Source: Absidia repens
Taxonomy: Eukaryota; Mucoromycota; Mucoromycetes; Mucorales; Cunninghamellaceae
Length of the DNA: 64,000 nucleotides
Assembly (NCBI GenBank): GCA_002105175.1
Contig: MCGE01000002.1
Coordinates: 1,178,001-1,242,000, forward strand
Reading direction: 5' to 3'
In this document: positions 36,920-49,724 of the stretch, one piece after another
Position numbering within the stretch: the first letter of the stretch is position 1
How the letters are laid out: every line of letters begins with the position of its first letter
Translations under genes and position numbers: made by a program
Notes under the pieces: model-generated
Told to the model about the DNA's origin: nothing
What the model saw: only the letters and a program-made list of their open reading frames with translations
The model's database searches: none

Positions 36920-37755
36920 AGGCAGTACAAAATGCTTTATACTAACAACTACACGCACAACACAATCCAGATTTATTTACATGGTTGGACAGACATAAAT
37001 ATGACTATTTTATGTTTGATTTGAAGTGATCGAAGACGACTAATACGTGTCTTGATCTTATGGAGAAAAGTAGTCATAGTGAGTGAACTAGAGAGAACGT
37101 GTATGGTAGAACCCTCACAATAAAGATACAATAGAACATTTTTACTATCAAATGAGTCAGAGTATATTTATGAAAATGTAATTTTTTATTGAAGCATATT
37201 GGTAGATACTAAAAATAATAGGGAAGGATTCATTATAATTGAAGAATGGTCAACATTCATCAATAAGGGTGCTGGTACCGAAAAGAGGTCTATTGCACAA
37301 GACATGAGAAAGACTAATGAGGCATTTTTCACTGAAGCAAATAATAAAAAAAGACATATTACATTGAGACGTAGATACAAACTACGGACAAACTCATACT
37401 CTACGAAGCTAATGTAGACTCCAAAATGCCAACTGACGGTGTTTCTAAGCCTTATATTCAAAAAAAGCGATCACTTATACAAGACATGAGAGAGACTAAT
37501 GGGTCATTTTTCATTGAAACATTTAAAATTGGACATGTTTTATTCAAATGTAGATACAAACTAAAGAGAAACTAAAATAAGCTAAGCTAATGAAGAATTC
37601 AATAAGCCAACTAATAGTGATCCCAAATCCTGAATCTAAAATGAAAAAGTTTCCCCATGAATCTTGTAATCCCTGTTCTGAAAACCCTTCTAAACTAGTC
37701 CTGACGCTATTCTAAGTCAATAGTAACCCATAGGGACCACAATTATGAAGAATTT

Positions 37756-37787
<32 letters not shown>

Positions 37788-37885
37788 AAAAAAAAACAAA
37801 GCGGGGAAAAAAACAAATAGGGAGTACATAATAAATCCACGTGGGCGGCGTTTGAAATAAATGGGTTTCTCAGGAGGATGAGGGT
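36920..37885 (-). repeat. Dispersed repeat copy R4 (long form)
   Basis: Minus-sense copy with an additional end (CAAAATGCTTTATACT ... ATTTACATGGTTGGAC) shared only with R5. It has two internal sub-repeats (CATGAGAAAGACTAATGAGG near 37303 and CATGAGAGAGACTAATGGGT near 37485), the core CTTCTAAACTAGTCCTGACG, and the terminal TCCACGTGGGCGGCGTTTGA near 37837. Confidence 0.75.
37755..37800. repeat. GAAA microsatellite
   Basis: About nine tandem GAAA units followed by an A run, inside repeat copy R4 where the other copies carry a polypurine/polypyrimidine stretch. Confidence 0.85.
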
Positions 37886-39189
37886 TTGCCGAGTTCTTTT
37901 TAGGGATTGCTAGGCGTAAAGTATGGTTTGCACTGTCAGTCAGTAAATAAGAATTCTTTTTACATTGGTTATTATTCACTGAAAATATGTCTGATTACTG
38001 TCCCAGAAGCGTATGCAATTTGTACATTGATGAACCGCCGTATGTATGCTGGCACGTTTTCGTTGAAACGGATTCGCGTTTGCCATTTGACCGGAGTAGA
38101 TAGTCACAAACATGGATATTTTGAAAATAAAGTATGTGCAACAGGATGATTACCGTGTCACCAAAGGTTAAGGGGAAAAAAAAGAAGGCAAAAGTTGAGA
38201 CCATCAAGATAGCTATTGGAATAGCGGCGTTTATATATCATATTAAAAAGTGTGAGCACGTTACGTGGAACTTGTGAATAACACCGGAATCAATAAAGGA
38301 AGATGAGGTGGTATGATTAAAAAGGTTAATTATATATATATATATATATATATATTGATTTACTATACGTACAATGACCTTCAGAAAACTAGGTGTTGGA
38401 GGAACTTCTTGAGTGACGTTAAAAAATGACATGAAAAAAAAAATCAGTTAAGGGCGCGTAAAATATAAGTGGCGATGTGCGCACGAGAATAGGAAGGTTG
38501 TAACGCATTTACGGTATTTAGTTTACATTACACACATAAGCATGTTTATGAGAGCCAAAAGAAATATTTTGGTATTGCAACACTTCAATCATAGCCAACC
38601 CAATTTCAAATACCTTACACCGGATTTATTACTAAGAAGTAAAGAGCAATTAACCATGTAACTTGGTACCTTTTCCCCTTCACCATCATATTAAGTGGTT
38701 AAATATTTTTTTGTCAAATAAGCAACACATATATGATAGCATACTATAGGCAAGACGTAAATATACCTTATCACAGTGAGCACATTATACACTGTTATAA
38801 CCATTACATCATGATACCCCGCCACAGTCATTGCATTATACCTACTCACTCGTGTGATATATTAAAGTCAGCAACGATACACTATATCACGGTCCACATC
38901 ATAGTATTATAATCACCACATAATCCACTATCAATTCATCACCTCATACCCTATCATTATAAATCCAGTATCCCATTGGCATAATCAACACATAAATGTT
39001 TTTAAGAAACTCTAGCGGAGCAATAGAGCATTTATTATTCAACAGAAAAAAAAAATCAAACGACGCTAACAACCAACTGACTATATAATAATAATGATAA
39101 TAATAATAATAACAAAGTGATAATATAAGGTGAGGGGAAGGGGGTTCTAAAAATGTGGTCACTTCGAATTTACACTATAAACAATCCAC

Positions 39190-41532
39190 CTAAGTCCAGA
39201 CATACTATTGATTTAAAAAAAAAAAAAAAAAAAAAAAAGATGATGATCAGAAACTATGATATGTAGTAGTTGCATCGTAATATAGAAATTCTTACTTGAG
39301 GGCCACCACCACCTTCAGGAACAGTCCAGTCAATGTTCTGAGAAGGATCCTTGATGTCACAGGTCTTACAATGAATACAGTTTTGAGAATTGATTTGTAA
39401 TCGTTGTTGGCCAGGGTTGGCTTCGTCTTCTACAAATTCATACACGCCAGCTATAAAATAAAAAAAACAATTGAATATCTACTGATTTGCTCCAATGCTT
39501 TAATTCTTCCTAATGCTCTGTCCATCCCGCCCTTTTTCTTTCTCCCTTCCCTTTTTTTTTTAAAAAAAAAAATTGTTGTTTAGCTTTACCTGGGCAGAAG
39601 CGACCTTCAGGGCCATCATAAGTAGCCAAATTTCGTTCAACAGGTTTGGCTTCATCACGTAAACGTAAGTGGATAGGTTGGTTTTCAGCATGGTTGGTGC
39701 CAGTACGTGAAACGCTCGTCAACAAATCAAAGGAAAGGACGCCATCGGGCTTGGGGTAATCGATCTTCTTGCATTCAGCCGCAGGTTTCAAGGTTTGCCA
39801 ATCAGCGTGCTTGTGTTTAAAAGTCCATGGTTCTTTGCCCTTGAGGAACAAGGTTTCAATACCAGAATATAAAATACCACCCAAAACACCAAGAGAGCTA
39901 TTGAAGGAGGGCTTGCAGTTGCGCACTTCGTATAATTCTTCATACACCCATGAGTTTTGGATCTTGTCTTCATAGTTGTCCAACATCACACCACTTTCAT
40001 CAGCAGCAAGCGCGTTTTCTTTTTCAGCAGCTTCTGTTCCAGCAAATAGCTTATCATAAGCAGCTTCGGCAGCCAACATACCAGACTTCATGGCAGTATG
40101 CGTTCCCTTGATCTTGGGCAAATTCAAAAAGCCAGCTGTACAACCAATGAGCGCACCACCGGGGAAAATGAGTTTGGGAATAGATTGATAACCACCTTCG
40201 TTGATGGCACGAGCACCGTACGAGATACAGGTTCCACCTTCCAAAACATCCTTGACTAAGGGATGATGTTTGAATCGCTAAAATAGTAAAAAAATGAAAT
40301 AAAATAGATTAGCGGAGTTTTTTGAGAAGAGCCCATACACAAATACTTTAACCAAATTTTTCCCACGATAGCGTGTCCATTTTTTTTTTCTATATCTCTT
40401 CATACCTGGAATTCCTTGTAAGGACTCATATAAGGATTGGAATAATCAAGACCCACCACTAATCCAAGAGCAACCAAGTTACGTTCAGGTTCCAAATGAT
40501 AGATGAAGCTTCCACCATAAGTGCTGTTGTCCATGGGCCAGCCAATGGTATGAGTCACAGATCCAGGTTGATGCTTTTCAGGCTTGACTTCCCACACTTC
40601 CTTGATACCAATACCATATTGTTGAGGATCGCTTTCCTTGCGAAGATCGAATTTTTTGACCAATGTCTTGGTAAGAGAGCCATGACATCCTTCGGCAAAT
40701 AAGGTGACTTTGGCGTTGACATGCATACCCCGTTCATAAGTATCCTATAATTACATCAATTAGTAAAAATGCCTTCTCTTTCTTTCATGAAATATATCTA
40801 TATTACCTTGGGATCAAAATTCTTGTCCAAACCCACATCGTTCAATGCGACGCCACGAACACTACCATCCTTATTGTACAGAACTTCAGAAGCAGCGAAG
40901 CCAGGATAGATTTCTACACCTAATTCCTCGGCCTGTTCACCAAGCCACTTGACAAAGTTGTTGAGAGAGACAATATAGTTGCCCTTGTTGTTCATTTGAG
41001 GGGGATGAGGTAAAGGGAAAGACATGTTCTTGGTCAAGAGGCGCATGCTGTCGCTGGTGACAGGTGTATTGAGAGGTGCCCCTTTTTCCTTCCAGTCAGG
41101 GATCAATTCGTTCAAAGCACGGGGTTCCAGCACAGCACCAGACAAAATGTGAGCACCTACTTCTCCGGCCTTTTCAATCAACATGACACGGATTTCCTTG
41201 TCAGCTTCCAACGCCAATTGCTTCACACGAATAGCCGCCGCCATACCAGCTGGGCCGCCACCAATAATAACGACGTCCGTTTCATCTTCAAACACTTCAC
41301 CACGTCTAGGATCTTCTTCTTCTAATTGTTCACGATCAGTAGGAATCCAAATGGAGCGCACTTGACTAGTGGAGAGACAACGCACAGCTTGAGGGACGAG
41401 ACCGCTAGCACCTTGATTGAATCTAGGCAACACCGTTTGTAAAGAGGTACGACCTGCTTGAGACCCAAGTAAGGTTCTTGATTGAGTATGAAGGGTACGA
41501 CGTAAACGCTGGGTGGCCGAGGTACGTAACAT
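39190..41532 (-). CDS. ETFDH: Electron transfer flavoprotein-ubiquinone oxidoreductase, mitochondrial (5 exons, 640 aa)
   Basis: Passes electrons from ETF (fed by fatty-acid and amino-acid dehydrogenases) to ubiquinone in the mitochondrial inner membrane. Exons: 41532-40807, 40744-40406, 40277-39590, 39450-39296, 39204-39190 (15 nt, four residues plus stop); frame closes at 640 aa. The first about 60 residues are Arg/Ser/Thr-rich without acidic residues ([20 protein letters not shown]), a mitochondrial presequence. Then come the FAD-binding [60 protein letters not shown], and the C-terminal 4Fe-4S ligands in RFCPAGVYEF and [20 protein letters not shown]. The family's PEGGGGP near-terminal motif is present. 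An in-frame ATG further upstream lies in a low-complexity region and is not used. Confidence 0.95.
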
Positions 41533-42889
41533 TTTCTTTAAGGAAAATAAAAAAGAGTGGGGAGACAATAAAAAAAAAGAAAAAAGAAAAAAAGAATGAA
41601 AGAAAAGTAAAGAAGAGAGAAAAATGACAAACCAGCTCTGGATCTCTTTTTTTTTCGCTCTCAAGGTAATCGGGGTGTGAAATAGATCTAAAAAAGTTCG
41701 ACTTCATTCACATGCGACTGATCGAACGTCACGGAATTAAAGCGGGATTGGCTCCTGCCCATTAATCGCAAACGGTACAATAATTTAGTTCATGAAATTA
41801 TTTAGTTGTTAAATTATTGTGGGGAAGGGGATGGTCAAATGGTCCAGTGCAGTAGTATGATGATTTGTAGTACACTTTCGTCGCCCTGGCTAAAAGATCA
41901 TCACGGATAGTAAAGTTTACAGAGTGAGGAGAGAGGGGTATTTGTGTCACACAGGTAAAGTGATAAATACGGTAAAGAAATTTGTCATGAGAATTGTGAT
42001 TTCTGCCGGAATGGCCTATCACCCACTTAACCTTCTCTGCAGCCTCAGTCATTTTGAACATTGCTATACAACAACAAGGACATGATATGAACAGCCCTAT
42101 GATATAGTATAATTGTCCATTGACAGTAAAATAATATTATCCGTAATACACAAGCCGATTATTTTCTTCCAATATAAATATAACACTGTGATATGATACT
42201 GGTTTCAGCACGATAACAACAATTTTGAACGCCGGAGCTTTCGATTACCCCAAGATGTCTTATAATAATTACGATTCCATGCTTTGGCAAAGATATGTGA
42301 GGTGCATTCAAAACTCCGTCATTACCATTTTTAATGTTAGTGAAGGTTCCTCGGGGATCATTACAAGTCATGTTGACTTGAATTAGGCAGTTTTATTTTT
42401 GGCTAGCTTACATTTGGTGAGATAAAAAAAATTCGATGCATCCTTTTCTGTCTAAACCTTTATGGCGCGCGCAGGAATATCAAGTAAAAATCAATTGTAG
42501 CAACTTTTTGTATCATATTCAATTTTAAGTTATCCTTGCACTTCCAAAAAAATTGATCTACCGAGTGTCAGGTGGATAAGACTTTGAAGTGTGATTTTTA
42601 ATTAAATTAAGATACCCTTCGTATTTTGCATCGTAGTAGGTAGTTCTTATGGCTCAGTTGCTTTCAGCTTGGTTCTTTAATTTTTTTTATAATACTTCCT
42701 GCAAAATAAAATAAAAAAATAACGACCTGGCTGTATGTAAACCATATGCCCAATTTAGCAGAGGTCATGCTGACAGCATGGCTTGGCTGAGTAGATGAAC
42801 GGTATAGCGAGAATAGGAAAATATGAAATGCTAAGTGACATAATACTATCAATCAGCCAGATGGCCTCTAAGGGTTGAGCAATAGGTCC

Positions 42890-43830
42890 TAGATAAATTA
42901 GAATACAGCGCAAAATGCTCTATAGCGGTGGCTACACTCATATCACAGCCTAGATTCATTTACATGATTGGACGAGCAGTAATATGGTTATTTTTGTTAG
43001 TAAGCGACTTAAGTCTACCAGCCAGTTCCTATAGAAGGAGGCGGCAAACATAGTGAGTGAATTAAAGGTCTCAAGCATTTGGTATTATTGAACACTGAGC
43101 TAACAGCTAAAATAGATACTTTGTTCACTGTAGGATGCTCAGAGCAAAAGGTATATTTTATTGAAGTATATTGATAAATACTAAAACTAAATATGAGGGT
43201 TTCATTATAACGAGGATTCTAATGGACGGATCTACTAGCGGAAGAATAAGGAAGGCTCTAAAGTGAGATTAGAAGAAAGTCAACATTAATCTAATGGGAC
43301 AATTGTAATATGGGAGCTAATATAATGCACAAAGCATGAGAAAGCCTAAAGGGATATATTTTATTGAAGTCAAACAACGAACGATCAACGCTCATCGAAC
43401 GGGATGGTGGTAGTAAAAGAAAGGAATCTATTTCACAAGACACGAGAGAGACTACTGGGACATTTTTCATTAATTTATGTAAAAAGAAACATATTTTATT
43501 CAGATATAGATACAAACTAAGGACTAGCTAACACTACACTGAGCTTATGAAGGGTCCAAAAAGCCAACTGATGGTGGGTCCAAATCCTAGATCCAAAATA
43601 AAAGGAATTCCCCATGCATCTTGTATCCCTGAGCTGAAACCCCTTCTAAACTAGTCCTGACACTAATCTAGGTCCAACATTATCTCTGGAGGTCACAATT
43701 GTGAAAAAAAAAAAAAAAAAAAAAAAAATAGACAGGCGAAAAAATAGAGAGCGCGAAAAAAAAAGGGAGTCAATAAATATTCACGTGTGCGGGATTTGAA
43801 ATGCTATTTTTTTGGGTGAGGATTTGGCTG
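42890..43830 (-). repeat. Dispersed repeat copy R5 (long form)
   Basis: Best-preserved minus-sense copy. It shares GCAAAATGCT ... ATTTACATGATTGGAC with R4, then TGATAAATACTAAAAC, ACGAGAGAGACTACTGGGAC, AAACATATTTTATTCAGA, CCTTCTAAACTAGTCCTGAC, ACTAATCTAGGTCCAACA, CACAATTGTG, and the end CACGTGTGCGGGATTTGAAA. An A run (43706-43729) replaces the microsatellite seen in R4. Confidence 0.78.
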
Positions 43831-44793
43831 GCGATAATTTTTTTATTGATTATAAAAAAGGATCCCTCTTTTTTTTTTTTTTTACAACAATCAATGCCAT
43901 ATCTAAACATTGACAAAGTGTTCCTCTTCTTTTGATGACTTTGCAGTCAAGACGGAGCAATTTGGACTGGTTTAGTTACCTCTTCACTGAATAATATTTT
44001 GTCCCTCACCATAGAATACTTATCCTCTATTATACCATTGTATTATTTTATGCTCATTCTACAACACACGCCCTCATCCTCACAAAACACTAATCCTTCA
44101 CCGTTATATATGTGACATGATGTTATTATTAGACGGGATAGTTTGATTATTAAATTTTATATCTACATCTGAATAAAATATGTCTTGTCTTTTTTACTTT
44201 TACATTGTCTTGCAAATATTCAATTTGTCTTGTCGAATGAATATGCCCACATTTTACGTTGCATGTGCGAGAAGAAGAAAAAATGCTGATGTATTTGTTC
44301 AAAAAGAAAGATCAAGTGTGAGGCAATTTTGACCAATATTTGTACTTCATACTCCATTTACTGTATGTCTGTACATCAGTCTCCAAAAAAAATAGGGGGT
44401 CAAGAAAATTCTTGATTAGTTGAAAAGTGGCTGTGGAAGACGCATGAAAAAAAAAGACATTGCTTACTGGAAGGCATTTAGTTTACCCGCAAAACATTCA
44501 TTTTTTTGGCGATACAATCCCTTGACCCCTCAGCAAAAGTAGACCAACTTCAAACTCCCAAGACGTTCGTTTTTATATACAAACAAAAGAAGCAAATCGC
44601 TCAACTTCGTTCCTTTTCATTTTTACTATCATATTACTGTACGAAGGTTTAAAGTTTCATTATCCAGTATGTGCAAAAGAAATATCTCCACCACATGAGA
44701 ACATTTCCCGGAATAATTTCCCAAACTGATCTTCTTTCCATCTTATTTATTTTGCAATAATGTTTGTGTCAGCTTAGTTTTTGCCAATTTGTT

Positions 44794-44797
<4 letters not shown>

Positions 44798-44848
<51 letters not shown>
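44798..44848. repeat. T38-A13 homopolymer pair
   Basis: A T run (44798-44835) runs directly into an A run (44836-44848), so a perfect A:T hairpin is possible. It lies in intergenic DNA, with no gene within 650 bases. Confidence 0.9.
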
Positions 44849-45542
44849 GAACCAAATATGGACAATTCGTCATACGCCTTGACAACAAAGTGAGGGATTT
44901 ATTTTTCAAATATCTTAAAGAAGAAAATTAAATAGGGGTACAGTATCATGGGAAAGAATGATCAGACTCGTGGACTGTGCTTACCTGCCAATGATAGATC
45001 GAAGCTGATAGCCTATCATCAAACATCTGCTTAATATTTTCATCACACTATAATAGAATATATGTTTGATTCACTACTATTTACATTACAACAACTCTCA
45101 GTAACAATACGTGGAAAACACACACACATACAGACACACAAAAAGAGATTTTCATGTTAGTGTTTCAATCGCAAAGTAATTGATCTTCCTTGGCAAACAC
45201 AGATCAAACAAACCATTTGATGGGGACAAACACAAAACAAAATAAAATAAAAAACTATTGAACATTCCTTAAATGATCTATTAACATGTGAATGCAGTAT
45301 AGTTTTCACTTTCTTTTGTGTGTATCATAAAAAGAAAAGGAAGATAATTCTACATAGATGAGTCAAAACGCGATCATTTTTTATTTGTGATATAAAAATA
45401 AGTAACACGCAGGCTATTCTAATAAGATAATGAGACATGTAATAATATAAATAAATAAAAAATGAGGTTGCTAAAAGAGGAAGAGAGGGCAAGATAAAAT
45501 ATAATAAACTATAGTACAAGGAAGAGGATAAGAAAGTGGATA

Positions 45543-47302
45543 TCAATGGGACTTGGGAGCACAGTGGTAATGACGCCAACCATTAGGTAGTTCACCATCA
45601 TTGCATAATTCAACATTCTGCATCCAATCACTGCCTAAGGCGTGATCGACGGTCCATCGGGTTGTTGGGTTTGGGTCCAATAAGCGGGATAAACAAGCGC
45701 GCATTTCCATGGATAATCCCTCAGTGTCGTTACCGGTCTCTTGATGTCGTCCAGGTCCCAACCAGAGATCACATTGCAATGGGTCCTCGTTATGTTGATC
45801 AAAATACCGCTGATAATCAGGATCACCATGATCAGGAGCGTTGGCCGCCACCATGGCAGGTGAGCCTTCGATAGCATGTTTGGGGCAAGGGGGTGCACGG
45901 TAAAAACTATAGCTAAATGGCAAGCTATGATATCGGATACAAAAATAGGTCACGGCAGCGCTCCACACATCCAATGCACGACCATCGTAATCATCCTTGG
46001 CGCTCGTCAGCGTCCACATTTCCGGTGACCAAAAGTTTTCAGATCCACACCATTCATGACAAGGATGGGCTTCTTTTTCAAAACAGGTCTGTACCACATC
46101 CGCCACCCCAAAGTCAGCAATCTTCAGTGTACCGCCACGACTCAGAACTAGATTTTCCGGTTTGATATCACGGTGTGCAATGCCAAGCTTGTGTAAATGC
46201 TGCAGTCCAAGTAAAAGTTGCTTGAATAAACAAGAGTGTTCCATGAGTGAAAGCGATGGTCGTTCTTCCAATAAACTAAACAAATCACCCCCAGCACACT
46301 ACAAAAAAAAAAAAAAAAGGAAAGGAAAAGATAAAACGAAATAAAAAGTATGAGTATATAATACTTTCTTCCTACCAAGAACATGTTACTTACATATTCC
46401 ATCACAGTACACCAACGTTCATGTTCATCCAAGACAAGGTCCATTGTTTCCACCACATGAGGATGTCCTCGGGCCGATTTACTGATACAGTATTCATTCT
46501 GCATTCGTTTCCGATAAGTACGTTCGTCTTCATTCTTGTCCTTTTTCATGAATTCCTTGACAGCCAAGAGAGCAGACCCATCACGAGGCTGGACCAAGCG
46601 AATCACAGCCGTTGCACCGCTAGCGACATTTTTTTTATTTCCACCCAGATGTTTCTTTTTTTCAACAGGTTTGATGTATGGACCATATTTCAATTCCAGC
46701 CGATCCACATTGTCAAAAGAGGCAGCAGCACTAGCAGCAGTAGAATGATGATGATGATGGTAATGTCCAATGCCAGGTAATCCATTAAGAAACCCACCTA
46801 CACTATTTGACGTTGCTGTTGAGGATGAAGTAGGCGTTGACGCTTGTGATGTTGATGAGGAGGGTGTAAGAGGATGATGAGGATGAAAGTGACGCAGTAT
46901 GCTACCCAGTGATCGACCTAATTTTGCACCAGGACTATCCGTACCACCAACAAAACTGTGAATGGATGACCGCCGACTGTCACTTTTCGAATCATTTGAC
47001 GGATATGCATTGTGTTGCTGTTGCTGTTGCTGTTGTTGCTGTTCAGTTGATGGTGGGGAAAGGTCAGGGACGTTCGCTGAGGAGTGGGTATCCAAGTTTC
47101 GAGACGTATTGGAAGTGTGGGAGTTGGAATGAAATAAATTACCAAGTCGACTGTTTTTGCGTTTGCAGGGTGTTGGGTCAATCATAGTTGGAGGAGATAG
47201 TTTATCAGCATTGAGATCCACTGACGATCGAGGTTTGTCAATATGAGGTTCTTCCCCAAAATGATTGTCAGGGTCGGCTACCGTTGTAGCGGAAGGGGAC
47301 AT
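45543..47302 (-). CDS. HAL/NPR-type serine/threonine protein kinase (2 exons, 554 aa)
   Basis: Yeast relatives (Hal4/Sat4, Hal5, Npr1, Ptk2) regulate plasma-membrane ion and nutrient transporters. Exons 47302-46394 and 46298-45543, GT-AG, 554 aa. The N-terminal half is disordered: Ser/Thr/Pro-rich with a Gln run (near 47020) and a His run (46746). The kinase starts around residue 210 (LELKYGPYIKPVEKKK, GATAVIRLV, the ATP lysine in LLAVKEFMKKD), then TVMEYCAGGDLFSLL, HRDIKPENLVL, IADFGVADV, CGSENFWSPEMWTLTSAKDD, GRALDVWSAAVTYFCIRYHS, and the usual C-lobe RLLDPNPTTRW. SPE replaces the common APE. The family call rests on the lobe order and insert; the exact orthologue is not decided. Confidence 0.88.
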
Positions 47303-48067
47303 AGTTTTGGTTTTCGATGGTATGATAAAGTAAAATGTGATATATAAAAATAAATGAAAAGTAACCCCACTGGTTTCTATTTCAAGTTTAAAAGCATGGG
47401 CAAAAAACAAAAGAGAAGCTAAAGAAAAGGAGAAGAAAAAAATGAAACTTTTTTATTACCGACCGGGGATTGAAAATTGTGGAGGGTCGCTTTTTTTTTT
47501 TTGATTTTGTCTCACTTTTAGGGCAAAATGATAAGGCGGGCGGGGGATAGGGCTTTTTCTGCGTCCTGATTTTATCCACACGAAACGTAAACAGTTGGTT
47601 GCTAAATACCTGACGAAATTTTTATCAGTTTTTCTATGCCATCGCTTGTAATTCCTGGTGAATAATATGCTTTTATTTTTAATTTTTCTCGGTTCTGGGA
47701 ATCCCTCTAAAACAAAATGCTCATCATTTTAGTTACTCCGACGATAAAATGACGCTTTGCAGTTACACTGTGGGTTTTTCAAGGTTTACTCTAACCATTT
47801 ATTGTTTGCTCGAAGCTATGAAAAGTTTTTAATCGCCGCTTTTTTAGAACTTTTTTTTTCAAATTTTTTTTTTTGCTCTTCCTTTTTCTTTCCACCACTT
47901 TATACAACAAAAAGGTAAGTTATCATTATTCATTCATCCATCCATCATCCATCATCCATCCTTCCATTTTATTCATCCATCTTTATCATAATAATATAAA
48001 ATTTATTTGATTTACTGATTCTTTACTTCCTTGATTCATTTTGTACATTCTATAGAACTATATCAAC
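47303..48067. promoter_or_regulatory. Divergent promoter region between the HAL-type kinase and RPL9, with an RPL9 5' UTR intron
   Basis: About 765 bases. Next to RPL9 there is a pyrimidine-rich stretch (47848-47900), as is common before ribosomal protein genes. It is followed by AAAAG|GTAAGT (47915) and ACATTCTATAG (48055), which define a 141-nt leader intron ending 12 bases before the ATG. That intron holds a degenerate CATC/CATT tandem array (47931-47990). Confidence 0.6.
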
Positions 48068-48698
48068 ATGAAGGATATTTACAAGTCTGAAGAACTCGCT
48101 ATCCCTGCTGGTGTGAAGGTCATTGTTGATGCTCGCAAGATCACTGTTACTGGTCCCCGTGGTACTTTGGTCAAGAACCTCCGTCATTTGAATATTGAAG
48201 TCAAATTTATCAACAAAGACAAGTTATTGATTGGTGTCCATCATGGTAACCGTAAGCATGTGGCTTGTATTCGTACTGTGCGTTCTTTGATCCACAATCT
48301 CATTGTTGGCGTGACCAAGGGTTTCCAATACAAGATGCGTTACGTCTATGCGCATTTCCCCATCAACTGTATCATCAACAACGACGGCAAGGATGTGGAA
48401 ATCCGTAACTTCTTGGGTCAGAAGGTGGTCTTCCGTGTCAAGATGCGTGAAGGTGTAACTGTCGCTGCCTCTTCTGGCCAAAAGGATGAATTGACTTTGG
48501 TTGGCAATGACTTGGAAGCTGTATCCCAATGTGGTAAGATACTGACAGTGAAGGCAACCTATATCATCTTAATTCTTATCCCTTTCTCTTTTTTCAGCTG
48601 CTGATATCCAACAATCTTGTTTGGTCAAGAACAAAGATATCCGTAAGTTTTTGGATGGTATCTATGTTTCCGAACGTGGTGTCCTCGGTGACGAGTAA
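48068..48698 (+). CDS. RPL9: 60S ribosomal protein L9 (uL6) (2 exons, 188 aa)
   Basis: Component of the large cytosolic ribosomal subunit near the factor-binding site. Exons 48068-48533 and 48598-48698. The protein is the full uL6 fold: [107 protein letters not shown], and [20 protein letters not shown]. The stop codon TAA is embedded in a donor-like GAGTAAGT, so a 3' UTR intron is possible (acceptor-like ATTACTTTTAG near 48994), but no protein extension makes sense. It is preceded by a leader intron. Confidence 0.95.
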
Positions 48699-49724
48699 GT
48701 TTTTTTTTGTGTATGACGCCGATGATACCTGACAAAGCTGGTGGGATGTGGGGTTTTTATATGTTTTTAATAAAGATACACAACTGTCTTCGGGATCGGC
48801 TGCAGAGGTCTGTTCCCACCGTCTTTTTCAAGTGCTGTTTAAAATTGACTTTTTGATGACTTCTTTTATAATGGAAAGCTTCCCCTGTGATACTCTTCAT
48901 TGTAAATCATCATCATCGTTGTCTATACATAGGTCTATTGAAATGTCTGCGTTGATTGTTGGTCATTGATAATATGGTTGTGATTACTTTTAGCGATGGG
49001 TATTCGATTGAAGCTTGTTTGATAATGGTGACGTTGGGATACATGTTGATTTTGAATGGGGTTGCTTATCGTGAAATGATGGGCTAAATTTTGTAGTTTA
49101 GTATTGTAGTTATAGTTAATCATAGTTTACTTAGTTGATTCTAATAAAAAAATATTCCACCCAATTTTATTCGTCTCTTTTACGATTCAATGATGATCTT
49201 CAATACAGTACACTGCTGACTTTTTTCATTTTATTTGTCAGTATACTAAACCGCACAATTTTTGGACTCAGTTTTTATTTTTGCGGTACCTTTTTCATAT
49301 CACTATCATATGATATTTTTGCCATACTCTGGTCCCATTTACACAATACTGAAAAAACAATAGATATGAGCTTTGAATTCATAGAATAATCAACATGATT
49401 GATATCACAATATACGTTATATTTTTTGTAGTACAATATTGTAAACAGTGAGAAGTTTTATTCATTATCAAAAAAAAAAAAAAAATTGATAAAGGTGGAG
49501 GAGGGGTGGGGATATATAGTATACCAAAGTAAAAAATGGATGAAGTGATAAGATGTATTTGGTGTTTGAATGGGGGGGGGGAGCTTTTTTGTATATATTT
49601 GAAGTATAGATCATATTAGGTAGCTACAAGTAGCCAAGGTGGGGGTGGGGATTGATAATAAGACTAATGGGGAAGGGAAGGCTAAATCAAAAATGAAGTA
49701 TATGTGCGGGAGAAGAAGGGGATT
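48699..49724. other. Intergenic region between convergent RPL9 and HSPA12-like genes
   Basis: About 1 kb shared by two 3' ends. It includes possible RPL9 3' UTR sequence to about 49140, an AATAAAA-like signal near 49143, an A run (49469-49485), and G-rich stretches (49570-49680). No gene or clear snoRNA boxes found. Confidence 0.5.

Larger units (their letters stand above)
36332..39189. other. Gene-poor region with repeat copy R4 and a degenerate satellite-like stretch
   Basis: About 2.9 kb without a supportable gene. It holds repeat R4 (36920-37885), a (GAAA)n microsatellite (37755-37790), an (AT)n microsatellite (38331-38354), and an imperfectly repetitive ACATTATACC/CATCATGATACC stretch (38750-38965). 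The rightmost part is the 3' flank of ETF-QO. Confidence 0.55.
41533..45542. other. Gene-poor region, 4 kb, with repeat copy R5
   Basis: The left end is the ETF-QO promoter (A-rich, 41570-41640). Repeat R5 covers about 42890-43830. A T38-A13 hairpin-forming run lies at 44798-44848. The right end (45000-45540) is probably the kinase 3' UTR. The remaining frames (for example 42159-42371, 42664-42852) are short, lack splice context and match nothing I know. Confidence 0.55.

Noticed and set aside
48700..49000. Possible intronic snoRNA in the RPL9 3' region (TGATGAC at about 48856)
   Set aside because: I found no matching D box (CTGA) at a suitable distance and no clear H/ACA fold.
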